DNA of 45,294 bases from contig CALDIB010000081.1 of assembly GCA_937902125.1 (NCBI GenBank), positions 1 through 45,294 of the forward strand. Reading direction: 5' to 3'. Source of the DNA: an uncultured Treponema sp. Lineage in GTDB: Bacteria > Spirochaetota > Spirochaetia > Treponematales > Treponemataceae. The notes under the pieces are model-generated. The model searched no databases. It saw nothing but the letters and a program-made list of their open reading frames with translations, and was not told the origin of the DNA. Positions 8,290 to 16,604 of the stretch are shown one piece after another. Both the position numbers and the translations under genes were made by a program. Each line of letters begins with the position of its first letter. Within the stretch, counting starts at the first letter, position 1.

Positions 8290-9390
8290 ACGGTTCCAGT
8301 TTCCTCTGCTTGGATAATAGGCCCACAAGCCTATGTGGTCAAACTGAGCCGAATTTGAGCCGGAGCCCGAAAAATTTTGAGTCGCGTAAATCGCGCCTCC
8401 AGTTTCTGTGGATTCAGGATTTACGGCCAAAAGCGAAAGAACGGTGTACTGGCTGCTAAGGGTGGAGTCCGCGTTTGTCGAAAAACTGTTCTGCCTTGAA
8501 GACGGAACCCAAGAACTTAAAGGATGGTGCGAAATTCCGCTTGAGGTTCCCACAAGAAGGTAGTTGCTGGTTGCGGCGATGGAATAGACAGTGGACTTTG
8601 CATCGACAGAGCCGGTCTCGTCGCCGCCCCAACGCAAGGTGGAGCCGTCTCCGTAATAGTAAATCGTAGCGGAAGCGGCGGTTGTTTCGTTTGTGCAAGA
8701 GCCTCGGGAAGTAAAAAAATAAACTGCGCTGTTGTAAAAAACGCAAGATTGGGAAACAGACGTGGAATTTGAAATGGGGTCGGTGGCGGCGTTTTCCGTT
8801 CCCAATTCCAGCGAGCTGGAACTGGTGTTTGGGCCGTCCAACATATAAGCCTTGTATCCTGCGTCTCCTCCTTGGAGAATAAAATAAGCTTTTCTATTGC
8901 TTATCGCAATTGCGTTCGTGCAAAACAAATATGTTCTTATGACAGAGGAAGAGTTATACGGTATCGTTCCGCTTCCGTAAACTCCGCTGACAAGGCTCCA
9001 AGAAGAGCCGTCGCTTGAATAGTAAAGTTTTTGGCTTACGCCGACATTCTCGCCTTTTGTTTCGTCAGCCTCATGAACGCCCACAAGCGCGTAAAGGTAA
9101 TCGTTGTCCGCGGCAAGTTTTAAAACCAAGCCGTCAGGCGGAACTTCGCCCTTGCTCCAAGCCCCGTAATAATTGGCCGTATTGCTTTTGTGGTATATGC
9201 CGCCGTTGGCAAGATAAAACTCATCCTTAAAGCGGACTACGCTTCTAATGTCTCCGGTAATGTTCGCGTCTTCCAGTGAAACTTCTTTTCTGATGTTTGC
9301 GTAAATGACGTCTTGGCAACTTGAAAAAAGGGCCAAGACGCAGAGCGCGGCAAACAAAAAGGCGATTTTTTTTGCGTTGAACAGTTTCAT
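8284..9390 (-). CDS. Spirochaetal lipoprotein, function unknown
   Basis: 368 residues. The N-terminus is a lipoprotein signal (MKLF... LCVLALFSSC) with the lipidated Cys in a loose spirochaete-type lipobox at about residue 25. The mature part is rich in Ser, Thr, Tyr and Gly and has repeated short strands ('DEFYLANGGIYHKS', 'DNDYLYALVGVHE', 'TSNYLLVGTSSGISHH') with the spacing of beta-propeller blades, so I infer a propeller-like surface or periplasmic protein. No enzyme motif is visible. It lies 10 nt after the outer-membrane-like gene at 9401-10060 and is probably co-transcribed with it. The stop codon is inside a strong hairpin. Confidence 0.75.
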   Translation of the reverse strand: MKLFNAKKIAFLFAALCVLALFSSCQDVIYANIRKEVSLEDANITGDIRSVVRFKDEFYLANGGIYHKSNTANYYGAWSKGEVPPDGLVLKLAADNDYLYALVGVHEADETKGENVGVSQKLYYSSDGSSWSLVSGVYGSGTIPYNSSSVIRTYLFCTNAIAISNRKAYFILQGGDAGYKAYMLDGPNTSSSSLELGTENAATDPISNSTSVSQSCVFYNSAVYFFTSRGSCTNETTAASATIYYYGDGSTLRWGGDETGSVDAKSTVYSIAATSNYLLVGTSSGISHHPLSSWVPSSRQNSFSTNADSTLSSQYTVLSLLAVNPESTETGGAIYATQNFSGSGSNSAQFDHIGLWAYYPSRGNWNRE

Positions 9391-9400
9391 GTCTCGCCTC

Positions 9401-10060
9401 CTAAAAGTGGTATTTTACGCCCGCTGAAACGGAGGCCATGTTAAGATAGTCGTTTTTTTCTGGCTCCTTAAAGTACCACTGGGGCATGTAAGTGAAAAAG
9501 CCCTCAAGTCCAAACGACCAACTTTCTCTCAACCTGTAATAACAGCCCGCTCCAGCCCTAAGGACAAAACCCGGAAAATACGTGTTGCTCAAATAGTTTT
9601 CAACCGCGATTCCAACATTAAGGGTAATCGGGAACTCAAATTTTTTTATGGCCGGAAGGAATGTCACGGCCACTGTCATTGGAATGTAAGTGTAAATGTT
9701 GCTTCCGATTGTGGGATTGTATCCAAAGGCCAACTCAACGCCAAGCGCAAGCCAAGTGTTCAAAAAGCGGCTGTAGCCTACAGTGACTTGTCCGCCCACC
9801 TTAAGCTTGTTGTCAAAATTAAGGGGAAAATTGGGCATAATTCGAACATTGATGTATTGGTCTCCGGCGGCGTTCTGCAAATAAACAAAGTCGTATTCAT
9901 CATCGTAAACGTCCGGCTCGTCTTCCGAAGCCTCGGAATCTTGGGAATTTTCAGGCGGAGCCTTTTTCTCCTCGTTGGAATTGTCCTGGGAAAAGAAATT
10001 CGCGCCCATGAAAAAAAGAGCGAAAAAAGCCAGAACAATTACTTTTAACTTGCTTTTCAT
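9401..10060 (-). CDS. Predicted outer-membrane beta-barrel protein
   Basis: 219 residues with a signal peptide (MKSKLKVIVLAFFALFFMGANFFS), a Glu/Asp/Ser-rich linker (about 25-55), then ~160 residues of alternating amphipathic strands with aromatic girdles and a final Phe ('VSAGVKYHF'), the pattern that marks bacterial outer-membrane barrels. An OmpW-like or small porin-like barrel is possible, but I cannot name the family. It is the first gene of a pair with the lipoprotein downstream, which suggests both act in the cell envelope. The divergent neighbour is folD. Confidence 0.7.
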   Translation of the reverse strand: MKSKLKVIVLAFFALFFMGANFFSQDNSNEEKKAPPENSQDSEASEDEPDVYDDEYDFVYLQNAAGDQYINVRIMPNFPLNFDNKLKVGGQVTVGYSRFLNTWLALGVELAFGYNPTIGSNIYTYIPMTVAVTFLPAIKKFEFPITLNVGIAVENYLSNTYFPGFVLRAGAGCYYRLRESWSFGLEGFFTYMPQWYFKEPEKNDYLNMASVSAGVKYHF

Positions 10061-10137
10061 AAATCCTCAAATATGGTAGAATATTATATACTTTTTTATT
10101 AAACAAAGCAATAAGATTGCAGGTTACAGGGGAATTT

Positions 10138-11019
10138 ATGGCTGGCATGGTTATAGACGGAAAGGCGATAGCGGCGGACATCAGGGCGGACGTGGCAAAA
10201 AGAACGGCGGAACTAAAGGCCAAGGGCGTGACTCCGGCGCTCAGCGTCATTTTGGTGGGCGACAACCCGGCCAGCGTCAGCTATGTCACTGGAAAGCAAA
10301 AGGCGCTTGCGGAAGCGGGCATGGCAGACAAGTCCATTCATCTGCCGGAATCCACAAGCGAAAAAGAGCTTTTGGACTTGATTGCCAAGTTGAACGCAGA
10401 TCCTTCCGTTCACGGAATTTTGGTTCAACTTCCCCTTCCAAAGCATATAAACGAAGAAAAAGTCACTTTGGCCATTGACCCAAAAAAGGACGTTGACGGC
10501 TTTCATCCTGTGAACATGGGAAATTTGTTGATAGGAAAAAAAGGCTTTTTGCCCTGCACTCCCCACGGAATTTTGATTTTGCTGGAGCGCGCGGGAGTCC
10601 AAACAAATGGCGCTCGCGTCGCCGTGATTGGCCGCTCAAACATTGTGGGAAAGCCCATGGCGCTTTTGCTTAGCCGCAAGGAATATAACGCCACTGTCAC
10701 CCTTTGCCACACGGGAACAAAAGACTTGGCCGCCATCACCCGCGAGGCCGACATAATAATCGCCGCGGCCGGGCATCCCGACACAGTTTCCGCCGACATG
10801 GTAAAAGAAGGCGCCGCCGTAATAGACGTTGGCGTGAACCGCGTTCCGGACCCTTCAAAAAAATCAGGCTTTAGGCTTGTGGGCGACGTTGACTTTGACG
10901 CGATAAAAGAAAAGGCTTCGGTAATAACTCCTGTTCCCGGCGGCGTCGGCCCCATGACAATAGCGCTTTTAATGCAAAACACCCTTGAGGCCGCGGAAAA
11001 TTCTTTGGAAGGAAAATGA
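10138..11019 (+). CDS. folD: Bifunctional methylene-tetrahydrofolate dehydrogenase/cyclohydrolase
   Basis: Interconverts 5,10-methylene- and 10-formyl-tetrahydrofolate, supplying one-carbon units. 293 residues from ATG 10138, chosen because AGGGGAA lies 5 nt upstream and 'MVIDGKAIAADI' matches the family N-terminus; the frame could be extended to 10117. Motifs are 'YVTGKQKA' (catalytic Tyr/Lys region), 'GILVQLPLPKHI', 'DVDGFHPVNMG', 'PCTPHGI' and the NADP site 'VIGRSNIVGKPMALLL', with 'TPVPGGVGPMT' at the end. Its TGA overlaps the ATG of miaB (ATGA), so the two are translationally coupled. Confidence 0.96.
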   Translation: MAGMVIDGKAIAADIRADVAKRTAELKAKGVTPALSVILVGDNPASVSYVTGKQKALAEAGMADKSIHLPESTSEKELLDLIAKLNADPSVHGILVQLPLPKHINEEKVTLAIDPKKDVDGFHPVNMGNLLIGKKGFLPCTPHGILILLERAGVQTNGARVAVIGRSNIVGKPMALLLSRKEYNATVTLCHTGTKDLAAITREADIIIAAAGHPDTVSADMVKEGAAVIDVGVNRVPDPSKKSGFRLVGDVDFDAIKEKASVITPVPGGVGPMTIALLMQNTLEAAENSLEGK

Positions 11020-12476
11020 CTTATTTTTTTGAAACATACGGTTGCCAGATGAACATAGCCGAAAGCGCGTCGGTGGAACAGCTTTTAATCGCGCGGGGCT
11101 GGACAAAGGCAAGGGAGGCGCAATTCGCCGACATGGTTGTGATCAACACTTGCTCCGTCCGCGCGTCGGCGGAAAGCCGCATAATCGGCCGTTTGGGATA
11201 CTACACAGGCTTAAAGGCCGTCCGGGAAAAAAAGCCCAACGCAAAGACGCGCTCAATGGAAGCCGCCGCCAAATATGTCAAGGACGGCCCAAAACCCTTG
11301 GCGCTTGTGGTCATGGGCTGCATGGCCGAGCGCCTTTTGGACAGCTTAAAAAAAGATTGGCCCGCCATTGACTATGTTGTGGGAACATACGCCAAAAAAA
11401 ATTTTGGAAGCGTGATAAGCGAGGTTCAAGACGCGCTGAAAAACTTTGACGGCCGTTTTGGAGTTCCGGACAATTTTTTTGCCAGCGCCAAAAGCGCGGC
11501 CGCCTTGTCCGAAGAAAAGCCGGTTTACAAATTCGCGTCAATTTCCCTTGAGCCGGGCGCATTCAGCTCTTTTGTTCCGATTATGAACGGTTGCAACAAC
11601 TTTTGCTCTTATTGCATTGTTCCCTATGTCAGAGGACGGGAATTGTCGCGGCCCTTGGAAGAAATTTTTTCAGAGATAAAAATTTTGGGAGAATACGGCG
11701 TAAAGGAAATAACCCTTCTTGGCCAAAATGTAAATTCATATTTGCGGGAAGATTCGGAATGGGGCCGCGTGGATTTTCCCCGCCTTTTGGAATTGATATG
11801 CCGCAAAATCGAAGAGACAGGCTCCCCGATAAAATGGATTCGCTTTGACTCAAGCCACCCAAAAGACTTGTCCGACCGCTTGATACAAGTGATGGCCAAG
11901 GAAGAAAAAATTTGCAAGCACATACACTTGCCGGTGCAGCACGGTTCCACAAAAATTTTGCAAAGAATGAACCGCCGCTACACGCGCGAACACTACCTTG
12001 AATTGGTTCAAAAGATCCGCGCGGCGATGCCCGACATTTCGCTTACCACCGACATTATGATAGGCTTTCCCGGCGAGACCGAGGAAGACTTTGAAGAGGC
12101 TTATTCATTGATGAAGGAAGTCGGCTACGAAGACGCCTTTATGTATTACTACAATCCCAGGGAAGGAACCCCGGCCGCAAAATGGCCTGACCAGATTCCC
12201 CTTGAAACAAAAAAAGAGCGCCTTCAAAAAATCATCGACTTGCAGCTTGTGATTACCCAGGCCGAAATGGAAAAGCAAGTCGGAAAGACCATAACGGTCT
12301 TGGCCGACAAAACCACGCTAGAAAACCCCAAAGAACTTTTGGGCAAAACCCAGCGGGACGAGCGGGTGGCCTTCTTTGCCGACAAATCCCTTATCGGAAG
12401 CTTTGTCCAAGTCAAGTTGACCTCATTAAACGGACATACATTTAAAGGGATTCTAGAGCCAAGGACGGCGAATTAA
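11016..12476 (+). CDS. miaB: tRNA-2-methylthio-N6-dimethylallyladenosine synthase
   Basis: Radical-SAM enzyme that adds the 2-methylthio group to i6A37 of tRNAs. 486 residues. The N-terminal UPF0004 domain has three cluster-binding cysteines (YGCQMN, INTCSVR, VMGCMAE). The radical-SAM domain has CxxxCxxC in 'NGCNNFCSYCIVPYVRGRE', and a C-terminal TRAM domain follows. 'YGCQMN' and the whole layout fit MiaB better than MtaB or RimO. A ~35-residue insertion between the second and third cysteines (KAVREKKPNAKTRSMEAA...) is slightly unusual. The gene overlaps folD by 4 nt, and its 3' end is the first unit of a 122-bp tandem repeat. Confidence 0.94.
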   Translation: MTYFFETYGCQMNIAESASVEQLLIARGWTKAREAQFADMVVINTCSVRASAESRIIGRLGYYTGLKAVREKKPNAKTRSMEAAAKYVKDGPKPLALVVMGCMAERLLDSLKKDWPAIDYVVGTYAKKNFGSVISEVQDALKNFDGRFGVPDNFFASAKSAAALSEEKPVYKFASISLEPGAFSSFVPIMNGCNNFCSYCIVPYVRGRELSRPLEEIFSEIKILGEYGVKEITLLGQNVNSYLREDSEWGRVDFPRLLELICRKIEETGSPIKWIRFDSSHPKDLSDRLIQVMAKEEKICKHIHLPVQHGSTKILQRMNRRYTREHYLELVQKIRAAMPDISLTTDIMIGFPGETEEDFEEAYSLMKEVGYEDAFMYYYNPREGTPAAKWPDQIPLETKKERLQKIIDLQLVITQAEMEKQVGKTITVLADKTTLENPKELLGKTQRDERVAFFADKSLIGSFVQVKLTSLNGHTFKGILEPRTAN

Positions 12477-12495
12477 GGCAGAAGAAGGCAATCCG

Positions 12496-12554
12496 CGAGT
12501 TTTCGCCATGCGGAAACTCGCAGCGCAAAATGGACAAGGACGTTCATTTTGCGC
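12496..12554. repeat. Two-hairpin intergenic element, copy 2
   Basis: Hairpin A: CGAGTTTTCGC (12496-12506) pairs with GCGGAAACTCG (12510-12520), with one mismatch that is a G-U wobble in one transcript direction. Hairpin B: GCGCAAAATG (12523-12532) pairs with CATTTTGCGC (12545-12554), perfect. It lies 20 nt after the miaB stop and may terminate folD-miaB. Confidence 0.75.
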
Positions 12555-12618
12555 CGCATACGTTTAAAGGCGAACTATGCGCCACGGATGGCGCTCAACG
12601 GTAGAAGAAGGCAATCCG

Positions 12619-12675
12619 CGAGTTTTCGCTAGCGGAAACTCGCAGCGGGAAATTTGCAGGGAGGCAAATTTCCCG
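12619..12675. repeat. Two-hairpin intergenic element, copy 3
   Basis: Hairpin A is the same as in copy 2 (12619-12629 with 12632-12642). Hairpin B: CGGGAAATTTGC (12646-12657) pairs with GCAAATTTCCCG (12664-12675), 12 bp perfect but different in sequence from hairpin B of copies 1 and 2. Confidence 0.75.
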
Positions 12676-12685
12676 ACACATACAT

Positions 12686-14452
12686 TTAAGGGCGTGTTGG
12701 TTTAGCATCGCTGTTAATATTATATTCATTGTTGCAAATACCATGTTCAAAATCTTGCAATGTCATTTTATTTTCTTGAATTTTATCTGCGATAACCAAA
12801 GCCGTTAAAATAGGCATGGCAGTTCCGTTTATGTTATGAACTATTGCTATCTTTCCAAGTTTTTCGGCTATATCACCTTTAAACATTCCTGATACAAACA
12901 TAAAATAATATTTATTTACATTCTCAGGAAAGATATTCCACCATTCATTTGAATTTAGCTCTTTCTTTCGCTCTATGTTCTCTCTAATATATCTTAACAT
13001 TTCATCTCGTTGTCCAACCGGCAAAGCATAGCCTTTTGAATACGCCTTCATATCAACAATTATTCCATAATTATTCTCGTCCGAACTTGTAAACAAAACA
13101 CCATCAGGTTTGCTAGCGCCGCCTAAATGTTTTCCATAAAAACCATACTCACGCAAAAACAGTTCCATTACTTTCATTTCAAACAGGCGATCTTGAGAAC
13201 TATCAAAAGCAAGGTCAAGCAACGATAAATACTCATGTGATATATTTTTCAAATTCGGACGCAACTCATCTTTCGCTGCTGAAAGTTCAGATTTTTTAGT
13301 TAAATCTTTATATAAGGGAATTGGAAAATTGCAAACCAAATCTTTTAGTTCTGCTGTTGTGTCATCTATAGATATTTCAATTCCAAGATTTATTAAACCC
13401 ATAATATCATCTTTGATGGTCTCTGCAATTTCTTTTAAATCATAAGATTTTAGGAACTCGCAAATTGATTCAAAAGAACATTTCCTCTTTTTTTCGTCTA
13501 GAAATTTCAAAATGAGAGAGCGTCGCAAACGTAAATATTCCCTATCCGCGCCTTTTGTAGCGAACATCTCATAAGATATAATTTTTTCATTCTTTCTATG
13601 CCTGCTATTTCCGCTTGCATTTCGTAAATAACGTTCGCCAATAGGGGTGATTCTAAAACCGTTCAAAACATCAGTTACAATCTGATTTCCATATTGCAAA
13701 GAGATTTCCTTTGTATCGTTTTTTAGCAAGCCTAATTTTACAAGCCACTGAGCAATGGTTCTGGCATATTTATCCAATGAGCTCTCCCAATCGGATCGAA
13801 TATCATTTCGCTTTTTTGAATTTGTTGCGCTTGACATAGCAGCAATTATGCTTGCTAGTGGATATGAAATAAAACCATCTTCACCTGCAAAACCAAGTTT
13901 TCCAGCGAGTTCAAATTTTGTCAGTACAACGGCTGGATTTTTAAGCAATGACATAATTCGATAAGCAGGTGGATAGGATAAAGCGGCTTGTATTAATAAC
14001 TCTTCCTGATTTGTTGAATGAACAAGTGTTTTTCCAGTTTCAGTAATTGAAAAGGCATCAGTATTGTAATCATAAGAAATAAATCCAAAAGCCTGTGCCC
14101 AGCGTACAAAGTTGTCGGCAGGCCAGTCTCCTATATAATCACGTTTTTGCCCTCTGATTGCAGCTTGCACAATTCCATCACAAGGGGATTCGCTTCTTGG
14201 ATTGGCATGGCTTCCTGTTAGAAGCTTATAATTTAATACAATTGGTCGAGAATTCAATGCAGCAATCATATTCTGCTGCCCATTTTCCTCTTTAACAAGG
14301 AGCGGGATTTTGTTTTTTAACAATTCTTTATGAAAAGATGTCGTTTCATCGAATATGGCAACTACATCACATAACGCATTTAAATTTCCTGCATCTTGCA
14401 CCCAGCCAAAAGTTCGCGTTTTCTTTGATATCGTTTGAATGATGTTTATCAT
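12686..14452 (-). CDS. FokI-family type IIS restriction endonuclease
   Basis: 588 residues, alignable by eye with FokI (579-583 residues, GGATG) along its whole length. The start 'KTRTFGWVQD', 'RSESPCDGIVQA', 'YIGDWPADNFVRWAQAFGFI', 'SYPPAYRI' and 'DWESSLDKYARTIAQWL' match the FokI recognition domain. 'DRLFEMKVMELF', 'GKHLGGASKPDG' and 'GIIVDMKAYSKGY' match the cleavage domain. The PD...DxK catalytic residues fall at D450, D467 and K469, the same numbers as in FokI. It should therefore cut at a fixed distance from GGATG or a close variant. It overlaps the methyltransferase by 4 nt (ATGA). The DNA is distinctly AT-rich compared with both flanks, a sign of recent transfer. The stop codon lies in the third unit of the 122-bp repeat. 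Confidence 0.93.
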   Translation of the reverse strand: MINIIQTISKKTRTFGWVQDAGNLNALCDVVAIFDETTSFHKELLKNKIPLLVKEENGQQNMIAALNSRPIVLNYKLLTGSHANPRSESPCDGIVQAAIRGQKRDYIGDWPADNFVRWAQAFGFISYDYNTDAFSITETGKTLVHSTNQEELLIQAALSYPPAYRIMSLLKNPAVVLTKFELAGKLGFAGEDGFISYPLASIIAAMSSATNSKKRNDIRSDWESSLDKYARTIAQWLVKLGLLKNDTKEISLQYGNQIVTDVLNGFRITPIGERYLRNASGNSRHRKNEKIISYEMFATKGADREYLRLRRSLILKFLDEKKRKCSFESICEFLKSYDLKEIAETIKDDIMGLINLGIEISIDDTTAELKDLVCNFPIPLYKDLTKKSELSAAKDELRPNLKNISHEYLSLLDLAFDSSQDRLFEMKVMELFLREYGFYGKHLGGASKPDGVLFTSSDENNYGIIVDMKAYSKGYALPVGQRDEMLRYIRENIERKKELNSNEWWNIFPENVNKYYFMFVSGMFKGDIAEKLGKIAIVHNINGTAMPILTALVIADKIQENKMTLQDFEHGICNNEYNINSDAKPTRP

Positions 14453-16407
14453 GATTCTTCTACCTCATAATTTGTTACCAAAACTTCATCGCTGGCTGTT
14501 CGTACAGTGTTATAACTGGAATTCGAATAGTCTTTTTGTAAGTGATGAACCTTATATTTTTTTGCCCATTCAATTATAATATCATTTTTTTTCCCTTTAT
14601 GCATAAATACATTTGAAAGCGCAAATCGAATTCTTTTTTCGTTTAAGTGGTCGAGAAAAGTGTATAAGGATTTGTCAGATTCATTTGTCCAATTCTTAAA
14701 ACCACGATTTCCATCGTTATATGAACCTGTTGTGATAAGATAAGGCGGATCACAATATACAAAATCGTCAGGTGTTAAATTTTTAATCGGAAATTGTATG
14801 AAATCATATGAAACAAAATCGGCGGAAGTTTCCTTTACTTTTTGAACAAATCTAATAAGATTGTTTTTCATTGTGTTCGAAAAGCGGCTTCGATTGCGTC
14901 CAAATGGATTATTGTATTCATGTTTATTATTAAAACGAAATTGGTAATTGAATGAAAAACACGAAAGAACATATAAATCGATTGGATTACGACTCTTATT
15001 GTAATGGTCTCGAAACTTTACGAACGACTCTTCATTCGTCATCGAAAGATTCCATATTGAAATTGTTTCATCAATCTGATTCAGCAAGTCCTCAAGGCGC
15101 AAGGAAGAAAAGACTTTGAACATCTCCATAAGAATCGTATTAATATCGTTAAAAATAAGTTTCTTGCAGTCAGCATTCACCCCCACATTCCCACCGCCAC
15201 AAAACAAATCTACAAAAGTATTTATATTTTTTGGCAAGAGCGGCATAAGTTGTGGAAGCAATTTGTATTTGCCGCCTATATAGTTGAGTGGACTTTTTAT
15301 GTATTTAGAATATTTCAGTGGCGGTTCGGCAACTTTTAACAATCCATAATTTTGTGGGATTTGATAACTAATTGGATAGACATTGCTTTCCGCTTTTTTT
15401 TGAATGTAAAACAAGTATTCGCATATTCCGCTTTCATCATAAATCTTGCTCTTATATTTTCGGTATGGAATTTTTTGCAAAGTAAAAGTTGAAGCGATTC
15501 CATTATCTTTAAGTGTTTTTTCGATAAAACTAGAGTTCATAAGTCCTGCGGAGCTATAACTAAGAACAATATGTGTAAAATCGGCTTTTTTTATCAATTG
15601 CTCAAACGCGTCGTTTACTTCGCGCTTTGAGCAGAATACTGACTTTTGGTCAGCATAAGGTCTCATTCCAGTTGTACCTGTAAGAACAGGATTGTCATAT
15701 CGCGCGATGGTTTCCAAAACATGATAGTTCGGAGCATACTGTCTGGAGTTATACGGGGGGTCTATGTATAAAATATCGCCCGAAATATGTTTTACTAAAT
15801 CAAAAACATCTTCGTTGTAAACTTTATTTTTGTGGAAATTATTTTTAACAGCAATTTGCGGCAATTCTAATTTCTTAAAAGCCCGTTTATCCCATTTTTT
15901 GAGATATGCTCCATAAGTTCCAGTTATGTTTGAAACTGACGGAACGGCTTCAATCAAGCTCGCAAGAAGATAAAAGTATTCGGATAGTGTCAGTTTTTTT
16001 TCAAGCTTCCATTGCTCAATGGTTGTACGTATGAAGTCAATTCTACGAGCATTTTCAGAAGTGAAATACATTCTTCCTGCTTTGCCAGACGGTGAATAAT
16101 TTTCTTCAATGAATTTATTCATATTCGGCAACTCAGCATTTTCAAGATACGAGAATGGATTTTTTACTGTATTATGCAATTTTGAAAAAGTTGGCTCAGA
16201 ATTACTTTCTATAAAACTTTTTTGAATGATATAAGAAAAAAAAAGCGCGTCGTTAGAGATAATTTCATACTGCGGTTTGAAGTATCGCGCGACAACTCCT
16301 GTTCCGCTAAAAATATCACAAAAAGACTTTTGCTTTATTTTGATATTTTGAGAAACACAAGTTTCAATGTTTTTAAGTAAATTTGCCTTGCTTCCGATGT
16401 AGCGCAT
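14449..16407 (-). CDS. Double-headed adenine-N6 DNA methyltransferase (M.FokI type)
   Basis: About 652 residues holding two complete D12-class methyltransferase domains. The first has 'MRYIGSKANLLKNI', an 'FSGTGVVARYF' SAM site and 'YIDPPYNSRQY'. The second has 'LNYIGGKYKLLPQL', 'DLFCGGGNVG' and 'YCDPPYLITTG'. M.FokI has this layout, each half methylating adenine on one strand of the asymmetric site, so this is the protecting partner of the endonuclease. I chose ATG 16407 (AGGG 8 nt upstream, and M.FokI-like 'MR(Y/F)IGSK'); an in-frame ATG at 16425 lies only 5 nt from the -10 box. The gene is AT-rich like its partner. Confidence 0.93.
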   Translation of the reverse strand: MRYIGSKANLLKNIETCVSQNIKIKQKSFCDIFSGTGVVARYFKPQYEIISNDALFFSYIIQKSFIESNSEPTFSKLHNTVKNPFSYLENAELPNMNKFIEENYSPSGKAGRMYFTSENARRIDFIRTTIEQWKLEKKLTLSEYFYLLASLIEAVPSVSNITGTYGAYLKKWDKRAFKKLELPQIAVKNNFHKNKVYNEDVFDLVKHISGDILYIDPPYNSRQYAPNYHVLETIARYDNPVLTGTTGMRPYADQKSVFCSKREVNDAFEQLIKKADFTHIVLSYSSAGLMNSSFIEKTLKDNGIASTFTLQKIPYRKYKSKIYDESGICEYLFYIQKKAESNVYPISYQIPQNYGLLKVAEPPLKYSKYIKSPLNYIGGKYKLLPQLMPLLPKNINTFVDLFCGGGNVGVNADCKKLIFNDINTILMEMFKVFSSLRLEDLLNQIDETISIWNLSMTNEESFVKFRDHYNKSRNPIDLYVLSCFSFNYQFRFNNKHEYNNPFGRNRSRFSNTMKNNLIRFVQKVKETSADFVSYDFIQFPIKNLTPDDFVYCDPPYLITTGSYNDGNRGFKNWTNESDKSLYTFLDHLNEKRIRFALSNVFMHKGKKNDIIIEWAKKYKVHHLQKDYSNSSYNTVRTASDEVLVTNYEVEES

Positions 16408-16430
16408 TTTCACATCCCTATACATCCTTA

Positions 16431-16459
16431 TTTATAGCATAAAGACAATTGATATACAA
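16431..16459 (-). promoter_or_regulatory. Promoter of the FokI-type restriction-modification operon
   Basis: Minus-strand TTGTAT (16459-16454), a 17-nt spacer and TATAAA (16436-16431). Two GGATG sites (CATCC on the plus strand at 16413-16417 and 16423-16427) lie between the -10 box and the methyltransferase start. Confidence 0.55.
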
Positions 16460-16522
16460 GCAAAATGCTGCAAAAAATATACTGCATCGGAGTTCAGTCC
16501 GCGGGCGGCGGCTTTTTGGATT

Positions 16523-16567
16523 GGCGATTTTAAACTGCGGCGAAAGCCTTCAGATTTGAAAATCGCC
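16523..16567 (-). repeat. Second hairpin downstream of the acyl-CoA synthetase
   Basis: GGCGATTTT (16523-16531) pairs with AAAATCGCC (16559-16567), with a further internal stem. It follows the hairpin at 16569-16604 directly, giving a two-hairpin arrangement like those at 8228 and 12496. Confidence 0.5.
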
Positions 16568-16568
16568 G

Positions 16569-16604
16569 GCAAATAACGCAAGCGAAAGCTTGTCGTTTAT
16601 TTGC
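16569..16604 (-). terminator. Hairpin spanning the stop codon of the acyl-CoA synthetase
   Basis: GCAAATAACGCAAGC (16569-16583) pairs with 16588-16604 across a 4-nt loop (GAAA on the plus strand), with slight bulges. The gene's TAA stop (16597-16599) lies inside the stem. It has no clean T run, so it may act as a processing or stability element more than as a classical terminator. Confidence 0.5.

Larger units (their letters stand above)
12435..12690. repeat. ~122-bp tandem repeat derived from the miaB 3' end
   Basis: The motif CATACATTTAAAGG occurs at 12435, 12557 (one mismatch) and 12679 (slightly shortened), and AGAAGAAGGCAATCCGCGAG occurs at 12480 and 12603, so the period is 122-123 bp. 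The first unit covers the last miaB codons; the third runs into the stop codon of the FokI-type endonuclease. Each full unit carries a two-hairpin element. Confidence 0.85.

Noticed and set aside
12477..12685. Prophage or transposon remnant beside the restriction genes
   Set aside because: The region is fully explained by the 122-bp tandem repeat and its hairpins; no transposase fragment is seen.
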